A DNA stretch of 64,000 bases from Eupeodes corollae. Lineage: Eukaryota > Arthropoda > Insecta > Diptera > Syrphidae. Every line of letters begins with the position of its first letter. The first letter of the stretch is position 1. The stretch covers positions 131,713,645 to 131,777,644 of the forward strand of contig NC_079147.1 in the NCBI RefSeq assembly GCF_945859685.1, read 5' to 3'. The position numbers were made by a program, and so were the translations under genes. This document shows positions 10,750 to 25,900 of the stretch, piece after piece. The notes below the pieces were generated by a model that was not told the DNA's origin, did not search any database, and was given only the letters and a program-made list of their open reading frames with translations.

Positions 10750-13700
10750 ATGGCTACTCAAAAGCCCGGCGAGTGGGCGAACTCATTACTTGCACGTTTT
10801 GAAGAGCAGGTAAGAGAAAATTATGAATTAAAAAATTACACCCATACGAAAAAACGAAAAGTGCCGTAAAAATAAATTCCCTATCGATCGAAAAAAGGAC
10901 CACATTGTGTAAGCGAGTACGCAAATATAGAGCAGGATAGCTAAAATTTGTTTTGATTCGGCTATGAATGGAACTTATGGTTTGTTTACGTTTTAACAAG
11001 GAACCGGCCCAATATAGTAATTATGAGTAGGTTAATGGTTAATGTAGTTTACTACGTTTTGTTTTCATCGATTTAAAGATTGTTGTTGATGAATGATAAA
11101 TCTAAAGAATGGACAGAATTGTTTCTTTGGAAATTATAAGATTATGAATGAATGAATGTATTTTTGTTTTATTTACAGCTCCCAAATAAAAGCAGAATCT
11201 ATGGCACTCAGGCTAGATTGAGCCAGGATCAACTGATCAATTGTTTGATTCAGATATCACGTTATCGATTTTCCTTGGTCATATCAGGTCTGACAAAGAT
11301 GCTGCAGAGAGTCAACGAAACTTCTGTAAGATACATTTTCTTTTAATTTATTTATAATTCTAATTTCGTATTTCCAATTTTCTTATTACAGATTGCACAA
11401 TTTCGTGTCCATGACACAGAACGATTTTACTATGATTCTTTGATTATTATTTTAACTACATTGGAACGATGCCTTACCAATCAATCAAAAGACACAGCGC
11501 GCTTTGAAGAAGCAATGAATGTTAAGCTGCTGTTGCGAGAGATTTCCCAGTTCATTGATTTTCAGAGTGAAACCAATCCAAATGCTGCCCAATTGAAAGC
11601 ATTGGCATCAAAAGTGCTGTTTGCACTTTCACAAAACCATTTCTCTGCAGTTTTTAATCGAATATCAGCAAGAATTCAGGAACTAACAGCATGTTCAGAG
11701 GAGAACCCTGATTATAGTGACATAGAGTTAATTCAACACATCGATATGGATGTAACTAAGCTTACAAAACTTTTACAAGGTACATAGAACACTTAAACTC
11801 TTTTTTGAATATTCAAATTTTATTCTCACAAATTTATTTTCAGAAACCATAACGAAATTTCGATCTAAAAAAGCTCCACCTTTGATACTTCTCTACTCAT
11901 TAGAAAAGGCAATATGGAACTGGATAGAATACCACCCACTTGAATTTCAAGATTTACAAAGAGGAGTAAACAAAGATATATCTTCGTAGGATACAATATA
12001 TTCTTCATATTCCTGATTTAATTTAACTATTCATTTATTACAATAGGTGCTGGGAACCTTTGCTAGATTTCGTGGAAGCATACAAAGCCGAAAACAAAAA
12101 GAGCAAAACTACTGTATGGTCACTGCAAATGCTATTGTTGATCCTAAACCCCGTAATAAACATTGTTATGTCTTTGTCTGCAAATTTTTAATAGATTTTT
12201 TTTAATTTTAAAAATTAGGTTTCTCTTGAAGCAACCGTCAACGAACTACAACAAATGGACAAGGAAAAAGAAAAGGAACGAGATAAAGATCGGGTTCAAA
12301 GCAAAGTTCCAACATCTCGCGACAAAGATTACTCTTCTAAACAATTTATTGAAAGTGTAAAACGTGGCCTAGGACAACATTCTCCTTCGAAGCAAGTTAC
12401 AGAATCTGCAGCCATTGCTTGCGTAAAACTTTGCAAAGCATCAACATACATAAATATCAACGATTCTAACAATGTCATTTTCAAATTAGTCCAGTACATT
12501 ATAAATGATCTTAAAGCTCTGCTTTTTAACCCAACCAAACCTTTTTCCCGTGGTCAAGGATACAATTTTGCGGATATAGAACTGATGATTGATTGTTGGG
12601 TATCTTGCTTTCGTATCAATCCGCACAATATCGAAGCTTTAAAAGTGTGTTTGAACTTGTCATCACCACCTGCATACCATTTTGTAATTGTTTGTGCATT
12701 ATTGAGGTAGCTTTTTTTTTGTTGTCTCAGTCTTTTTTGTTAATATACTTTTGTTTTTCTTTTCCAGACTTGCCCACATTTATGTAGACTTTCGAATGCC
12801 CAACAAAAATCCATTTAGGATTGTTAACCAACCACGGCTTCCTTGGTGGCCACAAACTGATGTTGTTCACTATCGTTCAGCCGAATTAAGAGCACTCTTT
12901 ACAGACACTTTAAATAAAGCAACGCAAGGTTATATTGCTCACACTCCCCTTCGAATGATAACCTCATTAACACTGAAGTCAAAAGATGCACAAAAGGGAC
13001 TTACTCGGGCTGAAGAAGGACCAGCACACAAAATGTTGCTTCTATTTCTTGTTCGATTGATTCATGCCGATCCCACACTGCTTTTAAATGTAAATGATTC
13101 AAAAGAAGAATAGTCTTTTTCACATATCTTAAAACAAAAAATTATTCTTGTTTTAGACACAGGGAAAAGTAGCACATGAAGTACAGAGTTCAACGCTGGA
13201 ACTTATAAATGGTCTTGTCAGTCTGGTTCATCAACCAACAATGCCCGATGTAGCTCAAGAAGCCATGGAAGCATTATTAGCTCTTCATTCTCCAGAAAAG
13301 ATTGAGGTCTGGAATCCAGAAGCACCAATTAATACTTTTTGGGATGTTAGCTCCCAAGTTCTCTTTTCTATTTCCCAAAAGCTGATTCAACACCAAATTG
13401 CTAATTATACTGATGTTCTAAAATGGCTACGAGAAATTCTGATATGCCGGAATACATTTCTTCAGAGACATAAAGACTATGCTCATGTTGGAAGTCAAAT
13501 TGCAATATGCAAGCAAGCTCATATTAAGCTCGAAGTCGTCTTTTTCATGTACCTTTGGTCAGTTGATTTAGATGCGGTGATAACTTCATTGTCTTGTCTT
13601 GGTTTATTGGTTGAGGAAGCAGAAATTAGATATGGACAAGATGAGATGGCAGTTGGCTTTGTAATGCCAAATTATCATATCTACCAAGAATTGGCGCAAT

Positions 13701-13978
13701 TATCAACAGGTATGTCCCAACATTTTTAGAACTACACACAAAATGGATTGTTATAATGTTTTGTATTGCAGCTAGTACAGATACCCGATTTTGTTTTTAT
13801 GAAAACGTCCATGGAAACTCTGTTTTAAGTAAGAAATGAGAGAAAATACATTTTTTAAACCAATTAAATATATTTTTCATTTAGATCGGGTAGTTCTTCA
13901 AAAACGAATTATGTTGCTTTTGCGAAAAATTGAAGTTTGTGCAAATGGTGTGCAACCAGCATGGGAGGAAACTTTTAG
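10750..13978 (+). CDS. Nf1: Nf1 exons 1-10: N-terminal helical region
   Basis: These ten exons encode about residues 1-786. The start codon at 10750 (MATQKPGEW) follows an AACA context and matches the expected neurofibromin start; human begins with a similar MAxxxPxEW. Landmarks are RYRFSLVISGLTK, TESAAIACVKLCKASTYIN, SRGQGYNFADIELMIDCW and WLREILICRN. Exon 6 carries a lysine/glutamate run (DKEKEKER) typical of the fly protein. Exon 9 is only 57 nt with phase 1 on both sides, so it could be skipped without changing frame. Introns are 52-73 nt apart from intron 1 (369 nt). This compact arrangement contrasts with the 3' half of the gene. Confidence 0.93.
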
Positions 13979-16900
13979 GTAAATTTCATCCAAATTATAC
14001 TTCCATTTGTATCTATTATACATTGTTATCCATTTTGCGGTTTCAAAAGTAATCTTAAATAAAACACATATAAACACTACATCATTTAAATGACCACCCC
14101 GCGAATTTTGTTAAAATTTTCGACCACTTTTGGACGGTATCTTTACTTAAACCTGACGGATGTTAGTTTTTAAGTACGCAAGAGTTAAACATTTATTTGC
14201 ATAAACACGGTCTTTTGTGTAGCAACTTGACAAGAATATATTTACTTGTAAGTACTTTCAAAATAAGGATCAAAAGTAGATTAAATGTTTGATATCTAAC
14301 TAAAAGATCAAAATGAGTTCTAAAAGCCTGTGTTCAGTTGTGAGAATCCCATTGGGTGCACATTTCACACAAAATTCTTTTCTCAACAAAGAATAGTGAA
14401 ATCAATGTTCATAAAACACGACCTTTAACCTAACATAATTTAATATTAATCTTTTGTGTCTAAGATCATCCAGGTGATACGACTCAGTCATTAATACAAG
14501 ACAGAATAACAAAAAAAACAAATGACAATAGCTCACGGTAGGTTAAGAAAGTCCGCATCATTGTATTAAGCGCAATCATTGATGTTTGATTCCGGTGATC
14601 TATGGGTGGTTTATCAGTGACCAGGACGTTGCCATTTCTTATATATGTAGATTAGAGCAATAGCGCATGTACATAAGTCTTCTAATAAAAACAAATATAT
14701 AATTTGTTTTGTTTTTCTCTAGAAATTGGGAAGCCATCAGTAAAATTCTTCAATCTTATCCTAAATGCAAAACCGAAGATGGACAAGCAGAAGTATTCCA
14801 TCGCGGAATGGGAAAACGTCGAGCATCCCACCAAAGTTCCGAACACGATCTAGAAGAACAAATTACCGAATGGGCTAATATGACATGGTTTCTTTTGGCA
14901 CTCGGTGGAGTTTGCTTACAAAGACCACGTTCGCTACGTGTACCAATTAATTTAAATCAAAACATTCAAAACTGCCAAAGCAGCCAAAGCAACCAAAATA
15001 TTACAAATAACCCCATTAATGTGCACAGCCATCCAAACAATCCACACAGCACAAGTAATCAAAGTATGTCACACAATGCCACAATGCCACTGAACCCGAA
15101 TATAAGTGTTTCATTGGGTTCATTGGCCCAGAACTCAGTGAACTCAGTTTCGAGTTCAGTGAGTTCCGGACGAGGTTCCCTTCATCCAAGTACAATATCA
15201 CTTGTGACTACTACAATTGTTATTCCACCACCGCAGGAAATCCAGTATTGTCCAGTAACACAGTAAGTTTAAAAAAAAAATAAAAGATTAGTTGAGTTGA
15301 TAAGGAAAATAAATGCTTAACTGCTCTTTTTTCAGATTTATTGGACAACTTCTGCGATTATTGGTTTGCAGTAACGAAAAGATAGGCTTAAATATTCAAA
15401 AGAATGTCAAAGAACTTGTCGGGGAAGAGATGTCTCCGCAACTATATCCCATTCTTTTTGATCAAATAAGAGCTATCGTTGAAAAATTCTTCGATCAGCA
15501 AGGTCAAGTTAATGTGACTGATATAAATACTCAGTTCATAGAACATACAATTTACATTATGAAGTCCATACTAGATCCTAAGCCTAGTAAGGATCAAAAT
15601 GATCAACCTGCACCGTCGGAACATTTAGGAGTCACAAGTATTGAAGGAATGATGTTGGGCATTGTTCGATATGTTCGTCATTTAGATATGACTGTCTATG
15701 CCATTCGAATAAAAACTAAACTGTGTCAATTGGTGGAAGTTATGATGAAAAGGCGAGATGACTTGGCCTTCAGACAAGAAATGAAATTCCGCAATAAACT
15801 TGTAGAGTATCTTACCGATTGGGTTATGGGCACATCACATCAAATCGCTCCACCAAGTTCAGTTGATGCTTCAATGATGACCAAGTTTGTTTATACTGTT
15901 ATAAGTTAAATATTTTAATACATTATTTTGTTTTTAGTACTTCTCTTATCTTCCGAGATTTGGATCAAGCTTGCATGGAAGCTGTTGCTGCTTTACTTCG
16001 TGGACTTCCCTTGCAACCCGAAGAATCAGATCGGGGGGACTTAATGGATGCAAAAAGTGCATTGTTTCTTAAGTATAAACAAAATGGATTGCTTTGGTGG
16101 TTTAAAAATAATTTATACTTTTTAAAGGTATTTTACCCTATTTATGAATTTGTTGAGTGGCTGCATTGACAACTCCGAAGCTGAGAAGGACATTCAAAAT
16201 TCTCAAATGCTTCCTCCACGCCCTCGAATGGCTGCGGGTAAATTAACAGCTCTGCGTAATGCTACGATCCAGGCAATGTCAAATCTGCTGGGAGCCAATA
16301 TTGATTCTGGGTTAATGCACTCAATTGATTTGGGCTATAATCCTGATCTACAAACGCGAGCCGCTTTCATGGAAGTCCTTACACAAATTCTCCAACAAGG
16401 AACAGAATTTGACACACTCGCTGAAACAGTATTGGCTGATAGATTTGAGCAACTTGTTCAACTAGTGACAATGATTAGTGATAAGGGGGAATTGCCCATT
16501 GCAATGGCTCTTGCTAACGTTGTCACAACCTCTCAAATGGATGAATTAGCTAGAGTACTTGTCACACTTTTCGATGCTAAGCACCTATTAGCGCCTCTGC
16601 TGTGGAATATGTTTTATAGAGAAGTGGAAGTTTCCGATTGTATGCAAACCTTGTTTCGAGGAAATTCATTAGGAAGCAAAATTATGGCGTTTTGTTTCAA
16701 GATTTATGGGGCTAGTTATTTGCAAGGCTTGTTAGAACCACTTATTCGACCTCTTTTGGATGATCCCAATACGAGTTTTGAAGTCGATACTGCAAGGTTA
16801 GTTTTCTGACAAACTTTGTATATTTATTAGATTATATAAATTAATTTTATTTTCAGGCTTGAACAAGCAGATGACTTAGACAAAAATCGATCGAACTTAG

Positions 16901-19900
16901 TAGCTTTGACACAAAAAGTTTTCGATGCTATTATCAATTCTGCAGATCGTTTCCCACCTCAATTACGTTCAATGTGTCATTGTTTATATCAAGTTCTAAG
17001 TAAACGATTTCCAAACTTATTGCAGAATAATATTGGAGCTGTTGGTACTGTGATATTTTTGAGATTTATCAATCCGGCTATTGGTAAGTTTTCTTTCATT
17101 TACCACTTTATTACGAAACTGTAAAATTCAGATAAAAATAATATTTTAGAACTATCTATAGTCAGCGTTAATAAATTGCTATGAAATATTTCTTTCTAGT
17201 TTCTCCTCAGGAACTTGGAATAGTTGGGAAACAAGTACCAAGCTCAGCAAAACGTGGCTTAATGTTAATGTCTAAAATACTTCAAAACATCGCTAATCAT
17301 GTTGAATTTTCTAAAGAACAACATATGCTTTGTTTCAATGATTTTCTGCGTGCTCATTTTGAAGCTGGTCGGAGATTCTTCATTCAAATAGCCTCTGACT
17401 GTGAAACTGTTGATCAAACATCACACAGTATGAGTTTCATTTCAGATGCCAATGTGTTAGCTCTACATCGTTTACTATGGACTCATCAGGAAAAAATTGG
17501 CGACTATTTGTCAAGCAGTCGGGATCACAAAGCTGTTGGACGACGACCTTTTGATAAAATGGCAACTTTATTGGCATATTTAGGCCCACCAGAACATAAA
17601 CCTGTTGATTCACAGTGAGTTAAAATAATAAAAAAAGTTCCTCAATAAGCTCGGTTAAATTAAAACAATTCAAGGAAACCTGAATGTATATTAACCATTT
17701 CCTAAGGACTTTTCTTAAATTTAAAATGTTGAATTATTCGGCCCGTTTTTGCTTTATGGCAAAGTACCTTAATTATTTACTTCATACTTTTCTAATATCA
17801 CATATTTTATCACATAGTATAGTATCTATTTTTGGGTGAGATCCAATCTGGTATTATAGGAAGCACAAACTGTTGGGGTGTTTTTGTTAAGGAGCTGCTG
17901 GTCTTAGTCCGTACAAAGTTAGATATTTTGTATTTGAAAGTTTGTCGGTAATACATGGTTGAGTTTATCTTTGTTAACTTTCTTGTTGTGATGTAGGTAT
18001 AAGCTCCATTGGTGTTTTATGTTGTTTCTAGATGCTTTTTGTATGTTTTAGCAAATCTTATTTTGTGTGAATGTTGAAATTTAATACCGGGGCTTTTTTG
18101 GTCGAATTAGCTGCTGTAATATCAGCATACTCATTTCGCTGAATTTTGACACATCAAGGACTCCACATTTATTTGATATTGTTTGGCGATATATCTGATT
18201 TGAGATAAGAGTTTAGTGTTGTTGTTGGGGTTTTGTATGGCGTGAAGAACAGATATGCTATTAGAGCATATAACGTCCTTTCCTCGGTGACTCATTACGG
18301 ACTTAGTGGCTTGAAGAATGGCATATGCTTCTACGATAGGAACTGAGGCGTATTCGGGGAGATGGCTAATGCTGCCTATGGATCCGTTTTCATGTGTCAC
18401 AACAAAAGTTAACTTCGAACCATTAGTAAAGATAAACTTCCATCCAATGTCGAGTGAAACTGCTCTAAAGAGTTGGCTGTAGTTGTTATTGCTGGTGTTT
18501 GCTTTTTTTTTAATTAGTTAGCTTCATTTTCAAAGAATCCGAGCTGATGAACCATGGAGAATAACGTGAAGCAACCAAGCTCACCCGATTAGTTAGTAGT
18601 TCTAACTGTTCTACTTTAGTGATGATCGCTTCGTTCACATCGTTATTAATTATTAAACTTTTAAAAAAATTCGCTTCTACTCAGAAATTTCTAATAATTA
18701 TTAAAAAGGATCTTACATATCCGTATATTCTTCTTTCGACACCGCACTTTATTAGTTTATTAAGAACTATGTGTAAACCAATTCTATCGAAAGCTTTTTC
18801 GAAGTAGAGTAAGAGGACAGTTTCCATTATTTTAGATAGACATGTGATAAGAGAAATTGGGCGGTATCCTTTGATGGTATTTTTATCTTTTTTGAGCTTA
18901 GGTATAAGTATAATGCGAAAGATTTCAGGGTTTGACGAATTATCGAGTTGTTTAAAAAATAGTTCTAAAGATCAATTATTCTCTGTTTAATATGCTTTGG
19001 CAGCTTTTTTCGAAATGTCGGATTGGTAGCGTATTGCACTGAACTATTTAAAATATCCAGTTTTTCTTCAATGAAGGTTTTCAAAAAATGTATATTTTAC
19101 GAGGCATTTGGTTTTGAAGGCTTGGTTTATTATATAATTCTGCCCAATAAAGCCATAAATTTCTTCAAGTTCATTAGAATGCGGACCAGCTTTCTTTAAA
19201 TGTTCCAATCATAATTTATTTCCACTTAACGGAAGAACTCTCGTCCTCTCATGTTTGAGCATTTTCTACCAATCTCCATTTCCTGTGATGCTAATGCAAG
19301 TAGTGATCTGGTAGCATTACTTTCTTCAATCTCTTTCCCTGGTATATGCCGAGAGTCATATTTTGTGGCTTCTCTGTTTTTCTGCATTTTTCAAAAAGCT
19401 TCAGTTTCGATCAATCTATTCTGGAATTGTACTGCATTCGAAGCCGAAGATAGGCGAATATGAGGAGGTGATTGCGGGCTTACTCCACATCAGTACCACG
19501 TCTGTTACGTATGAACTGACACATTTTAGGAGAGCTTTGTTATTGTGAAGATATAAATAAGAAACTATCTCAAGAATTATTGATCACAGCTTCTATACCT
19601 CGGCAATTTGTACATTTAGATAAAAGAGTACAAAATATTTATTAAAATTAAATTGTTTAATATTTGATTATATTCCTCACTAAAAGTTTTAAAAACTAAG
19701 CAATATCGCTTTTCTGTTGGTCATAGATGTACATCCGATTTTGTGAGTGCAATTATTTATGACAAAGCAAATACACTAGAAAATAAATAAATTAGGCAGC
19801 GCAACAGTCTGTTTCAAACTAGGGCCTAGTGATATACAACTCTCAACCATTCCTATGTGCGAGTAATGTTGTCAGGGATGGAAAGGACTTACAGTTTTAA

Positions 19901-22900
19901 GCCGAATCCGAGCTTTTCGTGGCAAGAATTACTCTTGGATGAAGAAGCAGTACCGGTGAAAAAAAAAATAAGATAGCACTGGCAAAGATTGAATCCATGA
20001 CCTCTGGCATGATGTTAACCCACGCACTTTTTTTAAAACTATCTGAAAGCTAAATAATAATTAATTATAAAACTGTCCTAATTATCCATAACTTACAACT
20101 AACTTACTGGTCCCATACCGAAACTCTAATTTAAACAATAATACTTAATTCTAATGCCTTTCGGCCCTAAGATCTATTTAACTTCAATTTAATTTTATTT
20201 ATATTTTTATTCATTTGAAAATAAAAACAAAAAACCAATATCAATATCCTTTTTTATTTTCACTTAAAAACTGCTTAAATTATAAATTGAATAAAACTTA
20301 AAACTAACTTAAACTACCTACATAAAACTATAACAACCACAGCAGCAAATCTAACTATCTAAATTTTTTTTTTTTATTTTTCATTTTTTCTTTTACTTTT
20401 TTTTATTTTTTGTAATATTTTTTTTTTTTTGTAATAATTTTTTTTTTTTGAATTATTTTTGTTTGTAATTTTTTTTGCGCCACCATGCCTATTCTACTTA
20501 AAGCTAAACCCTAAAACTATAAAACAAGTTTGTAAGATGGCTAAGGCTTAGAACCCCACTCCGACTAACCACTATCAAGTGCCGATTGAAGCCACCAAAA
20601 CTAGTTCGCCTGCTTCACCCTATCGGTTCGATTCCGTTCGGACACAGTCTTACTGAACCGAACTAGCTCTGCTCCTTTTTGTGTTATGACGTCCCGATTG
20701 TACAGGAGTCGCCTATTCACGGTTCGTCGTGGCAGATTAGCGGAACTGCTATCATGCCGCATCTGTCTAAAAAGAGGAATGCCTCTGGTGGAATGAAGCC
20801 GCTCGAGCATGCACTCTTAAAATTCTTTTCGTTCGTTAAGTTACGTTGTTTCAAAGGTCGTTGAAATGTTTTTTGTTTATAAAACTTAATAAATTTGCAT
20901 CTGTTAATTTAAATTAAAAATTTGTATCCAATTAATTCACAAGTAGATAACATAATTCATATAAATAAAATAAGTCAGATATGAAAATCTATCCACTTAG
21001 AAAGTACCAATTTCATTTCTAAGGCTTAATATACTGTGGTAACATGAAAGTTAAAAATACTGTGCCTTTATAGATATTATTTTTAATTGAGCATTAAGTT
21101 CAACGTAAAAAAACATACTTGCTGTGCTTTCGAACAGACTTTAAATAAAATATCCGTTTTTATTAATTAAATTCACAATTAATTTTGTGATGATTTAGCC
21201 AGGTTTGTGGTCAGATTAATTAAATATTTAAAAAAGGTTTTTCCTTATTGACTGCAAAAATCGTTATAAAAAGACAAAATTTGTTGTTGTTTTTAAAATT
21301 TTAATACTTTTTATTCAATACGAATGCATTTCGGTTCTCAACTGCGGAACCATCATCAGCGGACGACAATTAAACAAAAACAAATTGTCGTCCGCTGATG
21401 ATGGTTCCGCAGTTGAGAACCGAAATGCATTCGTATTGAATAAAAAGTATTAAAATTTTAAAAACAACAACAAATTTTGTCTTTTTATAACGATTTTTGA
21501 GGTCAATAAGAAAAAACCTTTTTTAAATATTTAATTATCCGTTTTTATTTTTAAAATGTATATTTATTCAAGCATCAGATCCCTTACCGCCGTTGGTCAG
21601 GGAAAATCTTCAGCTATACGTAGTTGTCTTAAAACTAAGAGTTTATTGTAAGCAAACTCTTTTACAATAATTTAATGTTTACACAGCAGATTTACAGTTC
21701 TTTGTCTTTTCATATCTGTATGTAATTTGATCATGTTATTTAAGATTGGATTTAAAGTCGTAATTATTTAGTTTGTTTTTTTTAGGCTGCACAAGCAATC
21801 TCTTTTCAAATTCGATCGTATTATTTCCGATTGAATTTGAAGTCTAAGTTGTTTTGTTTACTTTGTGAGGGCGCACAAGCATTTTCTGTTGTAATTTATG
21901 TATAATGTGCATATACATATATGTATTTTTATTTAATTGCTACGCATATAAAGTATGTGTTTGTAAAAGATTATTTTTTATCATTCTAGCATGATGTTTT
22001 CGTCCTTTGCAAGATGGAGTTCAATTGATATGTCCTCAACAAACTTCGAAGAAATTATGGTCAAGCATCAAATGCATGAAAAGGAAGAATTTAAGACTTT
22101 GAAATCAATGAATATCTTCTATCAGGCGGGAACAAGCAAATCTGGGTATCCCGTATTCTATTACATAGCCAGGAGATATAAGTAAGTGGATGTTAGCAAT
22201 ATAAAAAATAAAAAGTAATATCTTAATATTTGTTCTCTTTATATAGAATCGGTGAAACAAATGGGGACTTGCTTATTTATCATGTGATTCTAAGCCTTAA
22301 ACCATTCTGTCATTCACCTTTTGAAGTTGTGTTAGATTTTACCCACACCTGCGCGGACAATCGATTCCGTACAGAGTTTCTTCAAAAGTGGTTTTATGTA
22401 TTGCCTGCCGTAGCCTATGAAAATGTCAACGCAGTGTTTATATATAATTGTAACTCTTGGGTGCGAGAATATACGAAATTTCATGACAGAATACTTGCTC
22501 CTTTGAAGGTAAGTTTTATTGACTTTAGAGATGGCTTCAGGGTTTCAACCACACCGAACTGGTACACACAAATACCCAATTGGTAGCCTAATGGAATGAA
22601 TGGGATAACAAATTTAATTTAGTTTTAGTATCCAACACCGTTAAATATTGTTTAATTAATCTGTTTTTGGACTCCTGCCAATTTGTCAGCGTAATCCTTA
22701 ACTTATAAAATTCCAAAAGCTAAAGTCAGACAGGATGGGTTCTATTTTTGTTTAATTTTTTAAATAATACAAAAAATTAATTTAGACAAAAAATATTACA
22801 TACAGTGGCTCCCTCGACTAATCGGATAAAGTGAATGTACATTTTCGCAATGCATTTTCACAAAGAAAATGTATAGAAGTAGTATAACTTAATCATCATT

Positions 22901-25900
22901 TTATACCATATGTAAGTTCAACTCAAGTTTAAATAAAAAAATAAATTTCAAATTATTTAAAAAAAAAAAAAAAAAAAAAAAAACAACCCCTTAATTTAGC
23001 CCCTCACAAATAATTGCACACAAGATGTTTTTGTACTGTAACCTTAACTCAATAATTGGTTTTTGAGCCAGGACGGCAAATCAGGTTAAAAAATAGCAGA
23101 AATTGTTGCATCGGAGCCCTTCCATAAGCAGCAGGAGGAACAGAAAAGTAAAAGAAAAGAAGCTGAAGACGTACGATGTGAAGATTTTTTTAAGGCTTAT
23201 CATTTCAGACTATGTTTGATATCTTTTTTTTTTTAAAAGAGACCAGAAGTAAAAAAGTTGCCAATGAAACCATCAGAAGAAGAAGAAGCTGACAATAGAA
23301 AAATAGAAGTTAAAGACTTAAGTTTGCTAATGAACATATAACACAGGATATGTCTACTTGGAATAGGGTTGAACTACATATTTTTATATTGTTAGATAAC
23401 CATTAGACCTAAGTAAATATCATAAATTAGGTTTTGTTCACGGACGGAAGCAAATTAAGCCTTAAAGGTTCCAAATGTAAGAATGTATGTATGGCAAAAG
23501 GAAATGAAGAATTTTCTCATAAGCATATTTGGGCTACTGTAAAGCATGGCGGCAGGTTGGTCAAGGTATTTGGATGTGTTGCAACTAACATCAACATATG
23601 TTAACAACACTTGTGGTTCAGTGTCATTAAATTGGGAATACAAAACAATTTCATTTTCTACCAGGATAATTAACCAAAGCACAAATCGTGCACAGCAAGG
23701 TCGTGGTTATTGTACAACTGGCCTTAAGTGCTTTAAACATAGAAAAAGTCAGTTGACCTCAGTGTAATCGAGCATATAATGAATAAACTGGGACGTGGCG
23801 TTGTTGAAAAGAACTTTAAAAACTTTGCGATTTAATCGAAAGGATACGCAACTAAGTACTAAATGTTAAATGTCCCATTATGTTTGAGGTGTTAAATTAT
23901 AGAGATGCTTTGGTTTTTAATATTAATTTGCTGTTTAATGGCTTCAATTGTAATTTGGGCTTGTTTAAAATAAAAACCAAAAACTACCTAAAACATTACT
24001 ATCTAAAAAAACACCTCAGGCAATCTACAAGTCCATAACGATTTGTATTTAGTATTGTAGAGAAATATTACTTATTTCTTTTCCGAATTGACAAGGAAAC
24101 CATTTACAGAATTGCAGAAAATAAATAAATCATAGAGTAATAAAGTTCAGCTTTCGGTTCAACTGTCATTTTGATAGAAGTCGACTTGACTTAATAGTTA
24201 GGGAAATTTTTCTTGACTTACTTTCCAGTCAAGTTTCCATTAAAGTTGCCTTAATTGGAAGGTAATTTTTTGGCAGCAGGCCAATCAGATACTAGAAACT
24301 TGCCTTTCGTTCAAGTTCCTTATGTCGTCTGAACCTGCCCAATGTTTTCCTAGGAGAAAATGCACTGCGAAAAGTTATATTTAATGTGTCCGATTATTCG
24401 TAGGAGCCACTATATTATTTTTCAAATTTTCTTCTGTTTCAAAAATTTAAAACCGACGTTAAAAATTATTATGATGCTCTGTCTGACTCCATACAAAGAA
24501 TTGTCTCCCTGTATCCTCACACTGAAATCGTTATTACGGGCGATTTCAATGTTCACAATTCTTCGTGGCTTCGCCATTCGGGCCAGACAACGCCCGAAGG
24601 AATGTGTGCTGAGATTTTTGCTGAGTTTAACCATCTTACTCAGCTTGTCAATGAGCCTACTCGAATATCAGACGTTAACGGCCGAGCAGAAAATACCCTT
24701 GACTTGTTTCTCACTTCTGATCCTGATAAGTACACAATCAGTGTATTGACGCCTCTAGGAACATCGGACCATAGTGTTATATCTGCTAATTTCTTGTGTC
24801 AAACAAATCCAGTTAAAGAAAGAGCTCCAAAGAGAACCGTTTGGCAGTACGAGAAAGCCAACTGGGACGGTCTCAATAATTTTTTCAGGATCTTTAACTG
24901 GTCGCTATGCTTCCTCGGTAGCGACGTAGACTCCAGTGCAGATATGATTTCTAGTATGATTCATTTGGGAATGGAAACATTTATCCCGAATAGGGTTAAA
25001 AGTATTAAACCCAAGGTTAAATCATGGTTCGATTCGAGCTGCAAAGAGGTTATCAAGGAGAAAGAGGTGAGCTTCCGGTGTTTTAAAGCCAACCCAACTG
25101 AGGAAAACCGGAAAAAGTTTAAGCAAGCCAGGAAGGCCTGCAACGCCTATATTCGAAGGACCAAATTTTTACATGACCAAAAATTACGGCGAAAAATACT
25201 GCAATGTCCCAAAGGCAGTAAGAATTTTTGGTCATTTGTAAAAAACATGAGGAATTCTTCCTCTTCCTCGGTTCCTACGCTTGTTGTCAATGACACTCCT
25301 TTAGTTAGCTCTATTGATAAAGCCAACTTATTTGCAAGGCAGTTCGCCGAAAATTCCACCTTACCAGATAGTGTCATGACTCCCCCAGTTCTTGAACGCG
25401 TAAATGATTCTATGGGACCAATCTTTTTTCGTACTCGAACTGTGGCGAGAGTTCTTAAAGATCTCAACACTCATAAATCCGCTGGCCCAGATGGTATCCC
25501 CGCTATTATTCTGAAGAGGTGTTCTTCCACGCTGGCAAAACCACTGCGTAAGCTTTTCCATCTATCCTATTCTTCTGGGCTCGTTCCGAGTAGTTGGAAA
25601 ACTGCATTTGTTCAGCCAATTCCAAAAAAAGGCGAATCTTCTTCTCCCACAAATTACCGACCGATAGCACTAACGTCCCTTCTTTCTAAGGTCATGGAAA
25701 CGCTGATTAATTATCAGCTTAAGAAATATCTTGAGGAACGGAAGCTTCTTAATGACCGGCAATACGGCTTTCGTAGCAATAGGTCCACTGGTGATCTCAT
25801 GGTTCATCTCACCGAACAGTGGAACAGATCTTTACATCGTTTTGGAGAAAGTAAGATTATTGCACTTGATATTTCAAAGGCATTTGATAAAGTTTGGCAT

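Noticed and set aside
15960..16169. A continuous 69-codon frame ending at 16169 as the true Nf1 exon
   Set aside because: Reading through gives a sequence unlike neurofibromin. A 55-nt intron (16073-16127) restores KYFTLFMNLL, the conserved text, and the right frame for exon 14.
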